A DNA stretch of 64,000 nt. It comes from Aegilops tauschii subsp. strangulata (lineage: Eukaryota > Streptophyta > Magnoliopsida > Poales > Poaceae). The notes beneath the pieces are model-generated. The model was not told the origin of the DNA. It saw nothing but the letters and a program-made list of their open reading frames with translations, and did no database searches. Below are positions 56,401-64,000 of the stretch, one piece after another. Numbering within the stretch: the first letter of the stretch is position 1; each line of letters starts with the position of its first letter. The position numbers and the translations under genes are program-made. The DNA lies in contig NC_053037.3 in the NCBI RefSeq assembly GCF_002575655.3, positions 507,602,544 to 507,666,543 of the forward strand, written 5' to 3'.

Positions 56401-58130
56401 TCTTCGTCAAAACCTTGTTTGTTCCAAACAAATTCAAATACCCCGTTTACTTGGGGGCTTCCTTTATGAAGCCTTTCCTATTGCATATGATTATACTTGT
56501 ATGGCTTCGTTCCTTGTTCGTGTATTACGCCACAATATGCACCATGTTGACTTAAGTGTTCCGCAAGCTGGGTTGCCTTGCTCCTGTGTTTACCCCTACG
56601 TTCCCGATTGTTCGGCTAGGGAGTAAAGGGAGCACCTCTGCGATTGTCACGATCGGGTCGTCTGAGCTCGGACCTCAGACTGGGTGAAGCCGAAAGCTAG
56701 CGCTCTTATTGTTTTCAATCATGGTCGGCACACTACGGAACTCATGAATACAAAAAATCTATTGCACAAGTCTCATAGTAACAATGAGCAACCGAAGAAA
56801 GGTATCGGTGGGGGTACTATTTTCTTCGAAGATGCTTCTTACACTTCGTCAGTAATATAGCATAACTTCCATGAGCGGGCTTTGTTTGTTACAGCCTTAT
56901 GGCCTGATTGCCTGGTTATCGGAAACACCGTCGATATTCTTGACAGGTGGAGTACATAACACTTTTCGGCCCTTGACCGAAGAGGGAGAAGCCGACGGTC
57001 GGTTAAGACGCGCTTAAAGTTCGGGTGAACACAGATATGATATAAGTACTTCGGTACATACAATCATTATACATAAAATTCTTTTACCCAAGTCATTTGG
57101 GGGCTCTTAAATTAGTATGAGCCGTTTTATAATAGATGTTTTCTTCTTAGTCGCTGCACAGTCTTTTTCTACCACTCCTTTCTCGACCCAGGTGTATGAT
57201 CAATAGCTGGGTAGCCTAGTTTCTCTCTAAAGCCGCTCACGTTTTGTTCGCTAAACTGGCCTGAGAAACACTCCGCCTTTGGGATAGGGAGGTTGAAGCC
57301 GAAGGCTGACCCACTTGAAGTCTAGAGATCGGATGTGTCATGTCAAAGCACGAGAAAGTACAATTTTAAGACCAATTTCGTATTGGCACCAAAACAGCTT
57401 GATTCAATCTAGACGTAAAGTTTTTACGCATGTTTGTTGGCCTTTTTTGAGCTTATAACATCTTTCACCTATTTTATGTTTCAGGAAGCAGGACATTCTC
57501 TTGGTTGAGGTGTTCGGCGTGAAACTCTTTTCTAAAACTACAGTTTGGCATCTTTCCTGCTGAACTCCACCGGTATTGTCAAAACATACATGGCAGTTGA
57601 ACTTGTTCCCGAGGAGGTACGATCCTAGGGTCGGCCATTTTGCCCAACCCAATTCTCAGGGGCTACTGCATCGAAAATCCAATGCAGAAAATTTAAAGGC
57701 AATATAGTTTTCGAGGAGATTATGATCCTCAGGTTGGTCGGCCGCACCCAACCTGAGTCTCGAGGACTTTGCACACCACTTTTTGTGTCCCGAAGTATTC
57801 TGCCGAGCTAGGAGTTGATCCTCAGGCCAATTTTGTGAATCAACCCGAGTCCCAGGGGCTACTGGGATCAGCGGTCTTATGTCATCCTTCAGGTGCATCT
57901 CGGGTTTTAGACCGATACACACCTTGAGGGCTACTGGCTATATATCTGGGCAGAGAATAAATTGCACCAATCAAAAATATTGACAAAAAATCGGCCCGCA
58001 GTCGAGGTGGTGCACCACCTCGGAAGCAGTCCAGCATAAAGCTCGGGCGCTAGTGGCTGGCTCCATAGAGGGCATTTCCAGAATTAAGCTCGGCTAAACT
58101 CCTTCAACTTTTTTGAACCAAGGTGATCTA
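53440..58130. other. Non-coding interior of the short-LTR Gypsy
   Basis: Diverged modules of about 350-450 bases recur. Each pairs an AT-rich phrase of the TTTGCATAAATAATT type (54270, 55475 and 55850) with CGGC/TCGG-rich text. A (ATT)6 run lies at 55498-55516. Frames up to about 200 codons (56030-56626) lack any recognisable domain. Confidence 0.6.
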
Positions 58131-58134
58131 TGAC

Positions 58135-58545
58135 ACCTCGGATATAGTCCGACGTTGGAGCTCGGATACAGTCCGGCGTTGGAGCTTGGACATAGTCCGG
58201 CGTTGGAGCTCCGATACAGTCCGACATTGGAGCTTGGACATAGTCCGGCGTTGGAGCTCGGATACAGTCCGGTGTTGGATCTTGGACATAGTCCGGCGTT
58301 GGAGCTTGGATACAGTACGGCGTTGGAGCTTGGACATAGTCCGGCGTTGGAGCTCGGATATAGTCCGGTGCTGGAGCTCGAATGCAGTTGGGCGTTGGAG
58401 CTCGGCTGTAACAATACTCTTCGGATACAGTCCGGCGTTGGAGCTCGGATACATTCCGGCGTTGGAGCTTGGAAGCGATCTGGCGTTGGTGCTCGGGTGC
58501 AAAAGATACCTCGAATCCAGTCCGGCGTTGGAGCTCGGATGCAAG
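58135..58545 (+). repeat. 24-base minisatellite in the short-LTR Gypsy
   Basis: About 16 units of TCCGGCGTTGGAGCTCGGATACAG. Units ending CGGATACAG and TGGACATAG alternate, giving a 48-base higher-order repeat. The unit length is a multiple of three, so several frames on both strands stay open over it. Two larger interruptions occur near 58400 and 58500. Confidence 0.9.
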
Positions 58546-58800
58546 AGGACACTGTTGCCCAGGAACAACTTCAAACCCGAGGTGTGGCATAAAAATAACA
58601 AGGCATTGATAAAGGCCGGAAACTTAAAGGGGCTCCTCAGATACCCGACGTGTAAACTCTTCGGATGCACTTCAGCGATCCTCAAGATCGAAGATGAGAA
58701 GATTTGTTGAACCAGTTTTCAAGACCGACGACCGAAGATGAAGAACAGTTCGGAAGAATCGAGGAGCGTCCCCAACTTGAAGACCGGTTCAGGGGGCTAC

Positions 58801-59221
58801 TGACGGTGTCCTGGACTAGGGGGTACTCACCACGTCGTCTCCCGGCCAGCTGGATCGGGCTGACGACCCCCATGGCGGTTCACTCATGGGCCACTTCGGG
58901 CAGCCCGTGCCGCACACAAGGAAGATCCCACGAGACTTGGCGCACAAGACGAGGACTCTCCTAAACCCTAGGCCTCTGGTGTGTTATATAAACTGAGGCC
59001 AGGCAAGTCAATAGACAATCTAATATTCATTAGATCAATCTCGTGGTAGACACATGTACCCTGTACCACACCCATATCAATATAATCAAAAGCAGGATGT
59101 AGGGTTTTACCTCCATCAAGAGGGCCGGAACCTGGGTAAAATCCCGTGTTCGTGTTACCATCACTCCAAGACGCCTAGCTTAGGACCCCTACTACGAGAT
59201 ACGACAGATATAGAACCGACA
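58801..59221 (+). repeat. 3' LTR of the short-LTR Gypsy (421 bp)
   Basis: Direct repeat of 53018-53439 with about 18-20 differences by eye. Preceded by the purine-rich CAGGGGGCTAC. Confidence 0.93.
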
Positions 59222-59226
59222 GCCGT

Positions 59227-60345
59227 GTTTATGAAATTTTGAGAGTTGGCCAGTCGTCGGCTTCAGCCCCCACGTAGGTAGTACGGGGGTGTTCGGGATG
59301 GAATCTAAACACTCTTGATCCAATTGTTTGGTCCTTGAAGGAGGTGTTTAGCGCAACGAACCAGGCAATCAGACTATTTGGCTTTATCACCCTCACTTTA
59401 CCATAGGAGTTTGACAATGAAAATTTAGGCGCAGCCCCTAGTATCCGAACTAGGGTACTGTAAACACCTGATCGGGTAAGAGCCGATTCATCGCATAATG
59501 CGGAAAAAATCGCTAAAGATTTGAAACCTCCGAAGAGCTGACCGGCTCTCGCTGCATCATGACAGTCAGTTTTCGGCTTTCTCTACTGAGGTGCTCGTCC
59601 GGATAAACCAAGACACAATCGTAGTAGTTCTCCCTTTACTACCCTAGCCGATATAGCGGAACGTAAGGTAGTAATCACAGGAGCCGGGCAACCCAACTAT
59701 TGAACAAAGACATGATTCGGAGGCAATGCATATAATGCTAAATTCGGGGTGCCGAAATATATTGTAAAAAGTGTTCGGACTTTGTTGCCGTATTATGGTT
59801 CGCAATGAAGCCCCTGGCAGATTTAAAGCGTACCAAAGTGTACGGGTGCACCTTGAGAAGATTATCAAGAAAAAGGGAAAGAAAAAGAAAAAAAGGGGGG
59901 TAGTAAGTTAATGTCGCAGAAGCTGGGCCGCAAACTGTTTCCATTATAGTTTCATTAATACGTCAAAGCGTATTTGTACAAGTGGTGCAATAAGCACCGG
60001 GCTATTTAACATGCCACAACCAAGGGAGAGCTGCGTGCGGGTCCTGAAAACAGGTAGAGTGATCGTTGAAGAGACCACCTAGAAATTCCCTTGTACGCCA
60101 GTGCTTCTTGCCATCTTGGTGTATCCATCCTGTCGAGAGGACCGATGGTCAGGTCGTCAGAGGAAGCCTGCGAAAAAGAAACCTGAAAAGGATTGAAAGT
60201 ATGTGTGTCCAGGAGCGGTCGAGCCGTATTATGGATCACAAGCTAGTTATGCCTCCGTCTATGCCCATGGTATTTTGAGTGCGTAGTTATGTACGCACGG
60301 TGCGAATGCCGCCACTTGGTTGGGACTGGGACGGAGGCCGAATTG
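59227..60345. other. Spacer between gag-protease and antisense ORF of the host Gypsy
   Basis: No reverse transcriptase, RNase H or integrase phrases on either strand. It contains an A-rich stretch (59868-59895, AAGAAAAAGGGAAAG type). In an autonomous Gypsy pol would follow protease here. Confidence 0.6.
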
Positions 60346-61176
60346 CTAGTAGAGCTCTTGACGAGCTGGGCTGTCCTGCTGCAGAGTAGTCCAGACTCGT
60401 TTGACAGTGTCCGGGAGCTTGGCCGACGAATTAAGGTTCTGCTTGAGAAGGCCGCTCTGTATTTCTGCTGCTAACGCAGCGGTGTGCTCATCGGTACGGA
60501 GGGAACGTTCTGTGTTTCCATTGACTGTTATGACGCCGCGTGGTCCGGGCATCTTGAGCTTAAGATAAGCGTAGTGTGGCACCGCGTTGAAGCGCGCAAA
60601 TGCGGTTCGTCCAAGTAGTGTGTGATAGCCACTGCGAAAGGGGACGATATCGAAGATCGGCTCTTCGCTTCGGAAGTTGTCCGGAGATCCGAAGACAACC
60701 TCTAGGGTGATTGAGCCCGTACAGCGGGCCTCTACACCTGGTAATATGACTCCTTTAAAGGTAGTCTTTGTGGGCTTAATTCTTGAGGGATTAAGGCCCA
60801 TTTTGCGCGCTATATCCTGATAGAGCAGGTTCAGGCTGCTACCACCATCCATGAGGACTCGCGTGAGGTGGAATCCATCAATAATTGGGTCGAGGACCAG
60901 TGCAGCTGAACCACCATGACGGATACTGGTCGGATGGTCCCTGCGATCAAAAGTGATCGGATAGGAAGACCATGAGTTGAAATTTGGGGCGACTGGCTCC
61001 ATCACATAGACGTCCCTGAGCGCGCGCTTGCGTTCCCTCTTGGGGATGTGGGTAGCGTATATCATGTTCACCGTTTTAACTTGGGGGGGGGGACTTCTTC
61101 TGTCCCCCTGTGTTCGGTGGACGGGGATCCTCGTCATCATCCTCACTTTGCGACCCCTTCTCCTTGTTCTCGGCAT
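60346..61176 (-). CDS. Retroviral-type aspartic protease segment of the host Gypsy (open)
   Basis: 276-codon frame. After a basic Arg-rich start it reads VNMIYATHIPKRERKRALRD, then WSSYPITFDRRDHPTSIRHG, then VLMDGGSSLNLLYQDIARKM, with D-G-G-S in the catalytic position (D-[ST]-G-S in most proteases). Next comes a PGVEARCTGSITLEVVFG strand region and GYHTLLGRTAFARFNAVPHY near the C-terminal flap/core. The frame differs from gag; the shift lies at a homopolymer (61083-61092), so gag and protease were probably one polyprotein. The protease would cut the polyprotein during particle maturation. Confidence 0.75.
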   Translation of the reverse strand: MPRTRRRGRKVRMMTRIPVHRTQGDRRSPPPQVKTVNMIYATHIPKRERKRALRDVYVMEPVAPNFNSWSSYPITFDRRDHPTSIRHGGSAALVLDPIIDGFHLTRVLMDGGSSLNLLYQDIARKMGLNPSRIKPTKTTFKGVILPGVEARCTGSITLEVVFGSPDNFRSEEPIFDIVPFRSGYHTLLGRTAFARFNAVPHYAYLKLKMPGPRGVITVNGNTERSLRTDEHTAALAAEIQSGLLKQNLNSSAKLPDTVKRVWTTLQQDSPARQELY

Positions 61177-62437
61177 TTAACTTGTCGGCCTGTTTAAAAA
61201 CCCAACAGTCTCTGTTGGTGTGATTGGATGGTTTGTCGGGGGTGCCGTGTATCTGGCATGGGCGATCGAGTATGCGGTCCAAGCTGGATGGGCCCGAATT
61301 GTTCCTTTTGAACAGCTTCTTCCGCTGGCCGGACTTGGAGCTGCTGAATCTGGCATTGACCGTTGTGTCGTCGGTATTATCACCATTGTTTCGACGCTTG
61401 TGTCTGTTGCGTCGGGGCTTGCCGTTGCTATTTCTGGCTTCCGTAGTGCCAGGTTTGCTTGCATTGTTGTTGCTATGGGCTAGCCAGCAATCTTCGCCTG
61501 CGCAAAAGCGGGTCATAAGTGCCGTAAGGGCTGCCATGGACTTCGGATTTTCTTGGCCGAGGTGTCGGGCGTGCCATTCGTCTAGGATGCTGTGTTTAAA
61601 GGCCGCCAGGGCTTCGGCATCCGGACAGTCGACGATCTGATTCTTTTTGGTTAAGAACCTAGTCCAGAGTTTCCTGGCTGACTCTCCAGGCTGCTGAATT
61701 ATGTGACTTAAGTCGTCTGCATCCAGAGGTCGAACATATGTACCTTGGAAGTTGTCAAGGAAGGCCTCTTCCAAGTCCTCCCAGCTGCCGATGGAGTTTT
61801 CGGGCAGACTGTTCAACCAGTGCCGGGCTGGTCCTTTGAGTTTTAGTGGGAGGTATTTGATGGCATGGAGATCATCGTCGTGAGCCATATGAATGTGAAG
61901 AAGAAAATCCTCGATCCATGCCGTGGGGTCTGTTGTCCCATCGTATGATTCGATGTTTACGGGTTTAAACCCTTCTGGGAATTCGTGCTCCATTACCTCG
62001 TCAGTGAAGCAAAGGGGGTGTACGACGCCTCTATATTGGGCCACGTCACGACGTAGCTCGGATGGAGTCTGTCTGCGGTTCTTGGCCCGGGCGTGAGTAT
62101 GATTATTGCGTCTGGCTAGGTAGCCGTTGTCGCGTGTCAGGAGGGCGTCCCCGTGATCCATAGATCGATCTGTTCTGACCTGCTCTACTGTCCAAGTCCT
62201 GCCGCAGGTCGTATGTATGTCCCCGAGCTGTTTTATCTCTGCCTTTACAGTGAGGTGGGGTGGGCTGGTGTTCGGCTTGAGTTGCCGCTTTATCCCGACC
62301 ACGTGGTGGTCGGTCAGCCGCATTGCGCGATGATGGTACGGGCTCCAGCGTCTCATCATCGAACTAAGGTAGCAATTTGCGCTTCGGGTAACTTTTGGCT
62401 GGGCGCTTAAGGCCGTATTCCTCGGCTGCCAGGACAT
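61076..62437 (-). CDS. gag: Gag core of the host Gypsy (453 codons open)
   Basis: Contains a Retrotrans_gag-type domain at about residues 150-290: FPEGFKPVNIESYDGTTDPT, WIEDFLLHIHMAHDDDLHAI, GPARHWLNSLPENSIGSWED and FTKK-like TRFLTKKNQIVDCPDAEALA. The C-terminal third is basic (PRRNRHKRRNNGDN) and carries a partial knuckle-like CQIHG..H..NRDCW. It would bind element RNA in cytoplasmic particles. The first 100 residues or so may be out of the original frame, since the preceding gag sequence (62438-63716) is broken into several frames. Confidence 0.75.
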   Translation of the reverse strand: MSWQPRNTALSAQPKVTRSANCYLSSMMRRWSPYHHRAMRLTDHHVVGIKRQLKPNTSPPHLTVKAEIKQLGDIHTTCGRTWTVEQVRTDRSMDHGDALLTRDNGYLARRNNHTHARAKNRRQTPSELRRDVAQYRGVVHPLCFTDEVMEHEFPEGFKPVNIESYDGTTDPTAWIEDFLLHIHMAHDDDLHAIKYLPLKLKGPARHWLNSLPENSIGSWEDLEEAFLDNFQGTYVRPLDADDLSHIIQQPGESARKLWTRFLTKKNQIVDCPDAEALAAFKHSILDEWHARHLGQENPKSMAALTALMTRFCAGEDCWLAHSNNNASKPGTTEARNSNGKPRRNRHKRRNNGDNTDDTTVNARFSSSKSGQRKKLFKRNNSGPSSLDRILDRPCQIHGTPDKPSNHTNRDCWVFKQADKLNAENKEKGSQSEDDDEDPRPPNTGGQKKSPPPS

Positions 62438-63716
62438 CAGTCCATCTATCGTTGAGCAGATCTTGATCAGCTTGAAGCTGTTGCTGCTTCTTTTTCAGGC
62501 TTCTTGCTGTGGCTATTAGCCGGCGCTTAAAGCGCTCCTGCTCGAGAGGTTCCTCCGGCACAATAAAATCCTCGGTGCCGAGGCTCACCTCATCCTCGGA
62601 GAGCGGAAGATAATTACTGTCCTCCGAGTCTTCATGTGTGGCCTGTTCATCAGGGCTAACTTGCCCGTCTTCCCGTTCATCTTGTTCGGAAGTTGCCTCA
62701 ACGGGGTCTTCATTGTCTTCGGCACCGTCTGGAGTGTTATTTTCTCATGTGTCGGTGTTGCTGTCTTTGCTGCAGCGTGATTTAGAGCGGCGCCGCTGAC
62801 GCTGGCGCTTTGGTTGTATCTTAGGAGGTTTATCCTCAACTGGATCTTCCTTGTCATCGCCGCTATTCTCTTTTGGTGCATCCACCATTTATATGTCGTA
62901 TGAGGAGGTGGCCGTCCATCGTCCGGTGAACGGTGGGTTTTCGGCCTGCTCCTCTCCGGCATCGTCGTCCATACCATCGATGTCTTCGGAGCCGTAATTG
63001 AGCATGTCGGTTAAGTCTTCGACAGTGGCTATCAAGTGGGCGGGGGGTGGGAAGCGAAATTCTCCGTCGTCAGCCTCCAGTTCGAACCGGATATAATTCG
63101 GCTGAGAGTCCCCCCGCTAAGGAGAGTGTTTTTAATGAGTTTAGCACGTCGCCTAAAGGCGAGTGCCGAAAGGTGTCCGCGGAGCTGAATTCAACAATCG
63201 ATGCCTGATCAAGCTCGTCGTGCGTGGACGCACATGGTTCGGAACTTGTAGCCAGAAACAGGTCCGAGGTTCCGGTGACACAGATCCCACTCGAGGTTGG
63301 GTCGGTGTGCGGCTCCGACGCCGCTGAGTCTGCGGCTTCCGTGGCGGGTTGAGCCTCCCGTCCTCGGATGGTGCAATCTGCTCCGAATCTAGGGCCAGAG
63401 CAGTTACAGGCGCTATCCCTTGGGTATGGTCCGATGACAGATTTAAGTCATGTTCATCATGGCGATAGGGAGCAGCTACTGTGGTCTCGAATCCATAGAA
63501 GATCAAGTCTCCGCAGATATCCGCGACGTAGTTCAAGCTTCCAAATCTGACCTGACAGCCAGGGGCGTAGCTATCGATCTGCTCTAGATGGCCAAGCAAG
63601 TTGGCCCGCAGTGCGAATCCGCCGAATACGAAGATCTGTCCGGGGAGGAAGGTTTCTCCCTGGACAACATTGTTGTAGATGATTGACGGGGCCATCGAAC
63701 CTCTTGACGATGACAC
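62438..63716 (-). pseudogene. N-terminal part of the host Gypsy gag region, frameshifted
   Basis: Starts MSSSRGSMAPSIIYNNVVQG directly after the primer-site region and is open to 63153. The protein-like part ends around residue 120 (NLSSDHTQGIAPVTALALD); later text becomes Arg/Pro-rich as if out of frame. Further left, 62585-62977 and 62364-62588 give frames with different character (EEPLEQERFKRRLIATARSL is helix-like and plausible). At least three frame changes separate the start from the gag core. Confidence 0.6.
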
Positions 63717-63742
63717 AGCGGAACTCTCAATAAAAGCACCAA

Positions 63743-64000
63743 TGTCGGTGTCAAAACCGGCGGATCTCTGGTAGGGGGTCCCGGACTGTGCGTCTAAGGT
63801 CGATGGTAACAGGAGACGGGGGACACGATGTTTACCCAGGTTCGGGCCCTCTCTATGGAGGTAATACCCTACTTCCTGCTTGATTGATCTTGATGAATAT
63901 GAGTATTACAAGAGTTGATCTACCTCGAGATCGTAATAGCTAAAACCCTAGAAGTCTAGCTTGTATGAATATGATTATGATTCTTGCCTCTACGGACTAA
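63743..64000 (-). repeat. 5' LTR of the host Gypsy (partial)
   Basis: Read on the plus strand it begins TGTCGGTGTCAAAACCGGCG, the complement of an LTR end ..CCGACA. The primer-site region lies directly inside (63725-63742). It includes the block complementary to ACCTCCAT..AGAGGGCCCGAACC shared with the short LTR at 53325. It continues beyond the window. Confidence 0.85.

Larger units (their letters stand above)
53018..59221 (+). mobile_element. Short-LTR non-autonomous Gypsy element, 6,204 bp
   Basis: LTRs of 422 and 421 bases (53018-53439 and 58801-59221) start TGACGGTGTCCTGGACTAGG and end AACCGACA. The target duplication GCCGT is perfect (53013-53017 and 59222-59226). The primer-site region TTGGTGCTTTCATTGAGAGC follows the left LTR; AGGGGGCTAC precedes the right LTR. 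The 5.4-kb interior has no gag, protease or pol: it is diverged non-coding repeats and a 24-base minisatellite. It lies in the gag/antisense spacer of a Gypsy with nearly the same primer site. Confidence 0.93.
50526..64000 (-). mobile_element. Non-autonomous Gypsy element with antisense ORF (truncated at left, LTR runs out of window)
   Basis: Read on the minus strand: 5' LTR (from 63743, continuing past the window), primer-site region TTGGTGCTTTTATTGAGAG (63725-63742), gag (63716 to about 61080), protease (to 60346), a spacer, then a plus-strand antisense gene (52927 back to about 50538). A 3' LTR is missing: the element stops inside the antisense gene at the junction with CACTA-1. No reverse transcriptase or integrase lies between protease and spacer. 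A 6.2-kb Gypsy is inserted at 53018. Extra antisense ORFs are known in Tat-lineage Gypsy elements such as Grande. Confidence 0.75.

Noticed and set aside
58135..58545. Possible CRISPR-like array
   Set aside because: Units are contiguous 24-base repeats without unique spacers, in a plant retrotransposon.
58084..58710. Open frames on both strands at the 24-base minisatellite
   Set aside because: The unit is a multiple of three, so open frames are automatic; all are pure repeat translations.

Overview
This window is plant nuclear DNA, almost certainly from a large Triticeae genome (wheat, Aegilops or a close relative). The evidence is a full-length Angela/WIS/BARE-type Copia element, Thalos-like Stowaway MITEs, CACTA elements with long subterminal repeat arrays, and Athila-like and other Gypsy elements. 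I see no rRNA or tRNA gene and no intact ordinary host gene; essentially the whole window is a nest of mobile elements. Assignments rest on sequence features and remembered family hallmarks, not on database searches.

Layout. (1) 1-8263 is the left part of an old CACTA element (CACTA-1). By comparison with the second copy, its terminus should lie about 0.9 kb before the window. Behind its subterminal region it carries cargo: a SINE-like piece, a pair of related small genes in inverted orientation (3818-4294 minus, broken; 5169-5609 plus, open), and a gene-like module on the minus strand. (2) At 8264 a second CACTA (CACTA-2, 8264-50448) inserted into the first exon of that module; the flanking exon resumes at 50449. 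CACTA-2 has the same subterminal region and several further copies of the same module. (3) CACTA-2 was itself invaded by an Athila-like Gypsy element (20241-29026, duplication GTATG), an Angela-like Copia (36455-45041, duplication TCTTA), Tourist, Stowaway and hAT-like MITEs, and LINE fragments. Its right half holds a split En/Spm (Transposase_24-like) gene, and its right end a GGGCC-rich subterminal array. (4) From about 50526 to the window end lies a Gypsy element on the minus strand with gag-protease only, plus an intron-containing antisense ORF on the plus strand. A smaller Gypsy relative (53018-59221, duplication GCCGT) is inserted between the two.

Inferred order of events: CACTA-1, then CACTA-2 inside it; the Athila-like Gypsy (LTRs about 3.5% different by eye) and later Angela (about 1%) inside CACTA-2. 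No TNP2-type transposase, reverse transcriptase or integrase is intact anywhere, so every element here looks non-autonomous or dead. The most unusual content is the CACTA cargo: at least five head-to-tail copies of one promoter/first-exon module, a dispersed motif of about 25 bp present about 13 times in one orientation, and an inverted gene pair able to make hairpin RNA. I could not identify the ancestral gene of the module.
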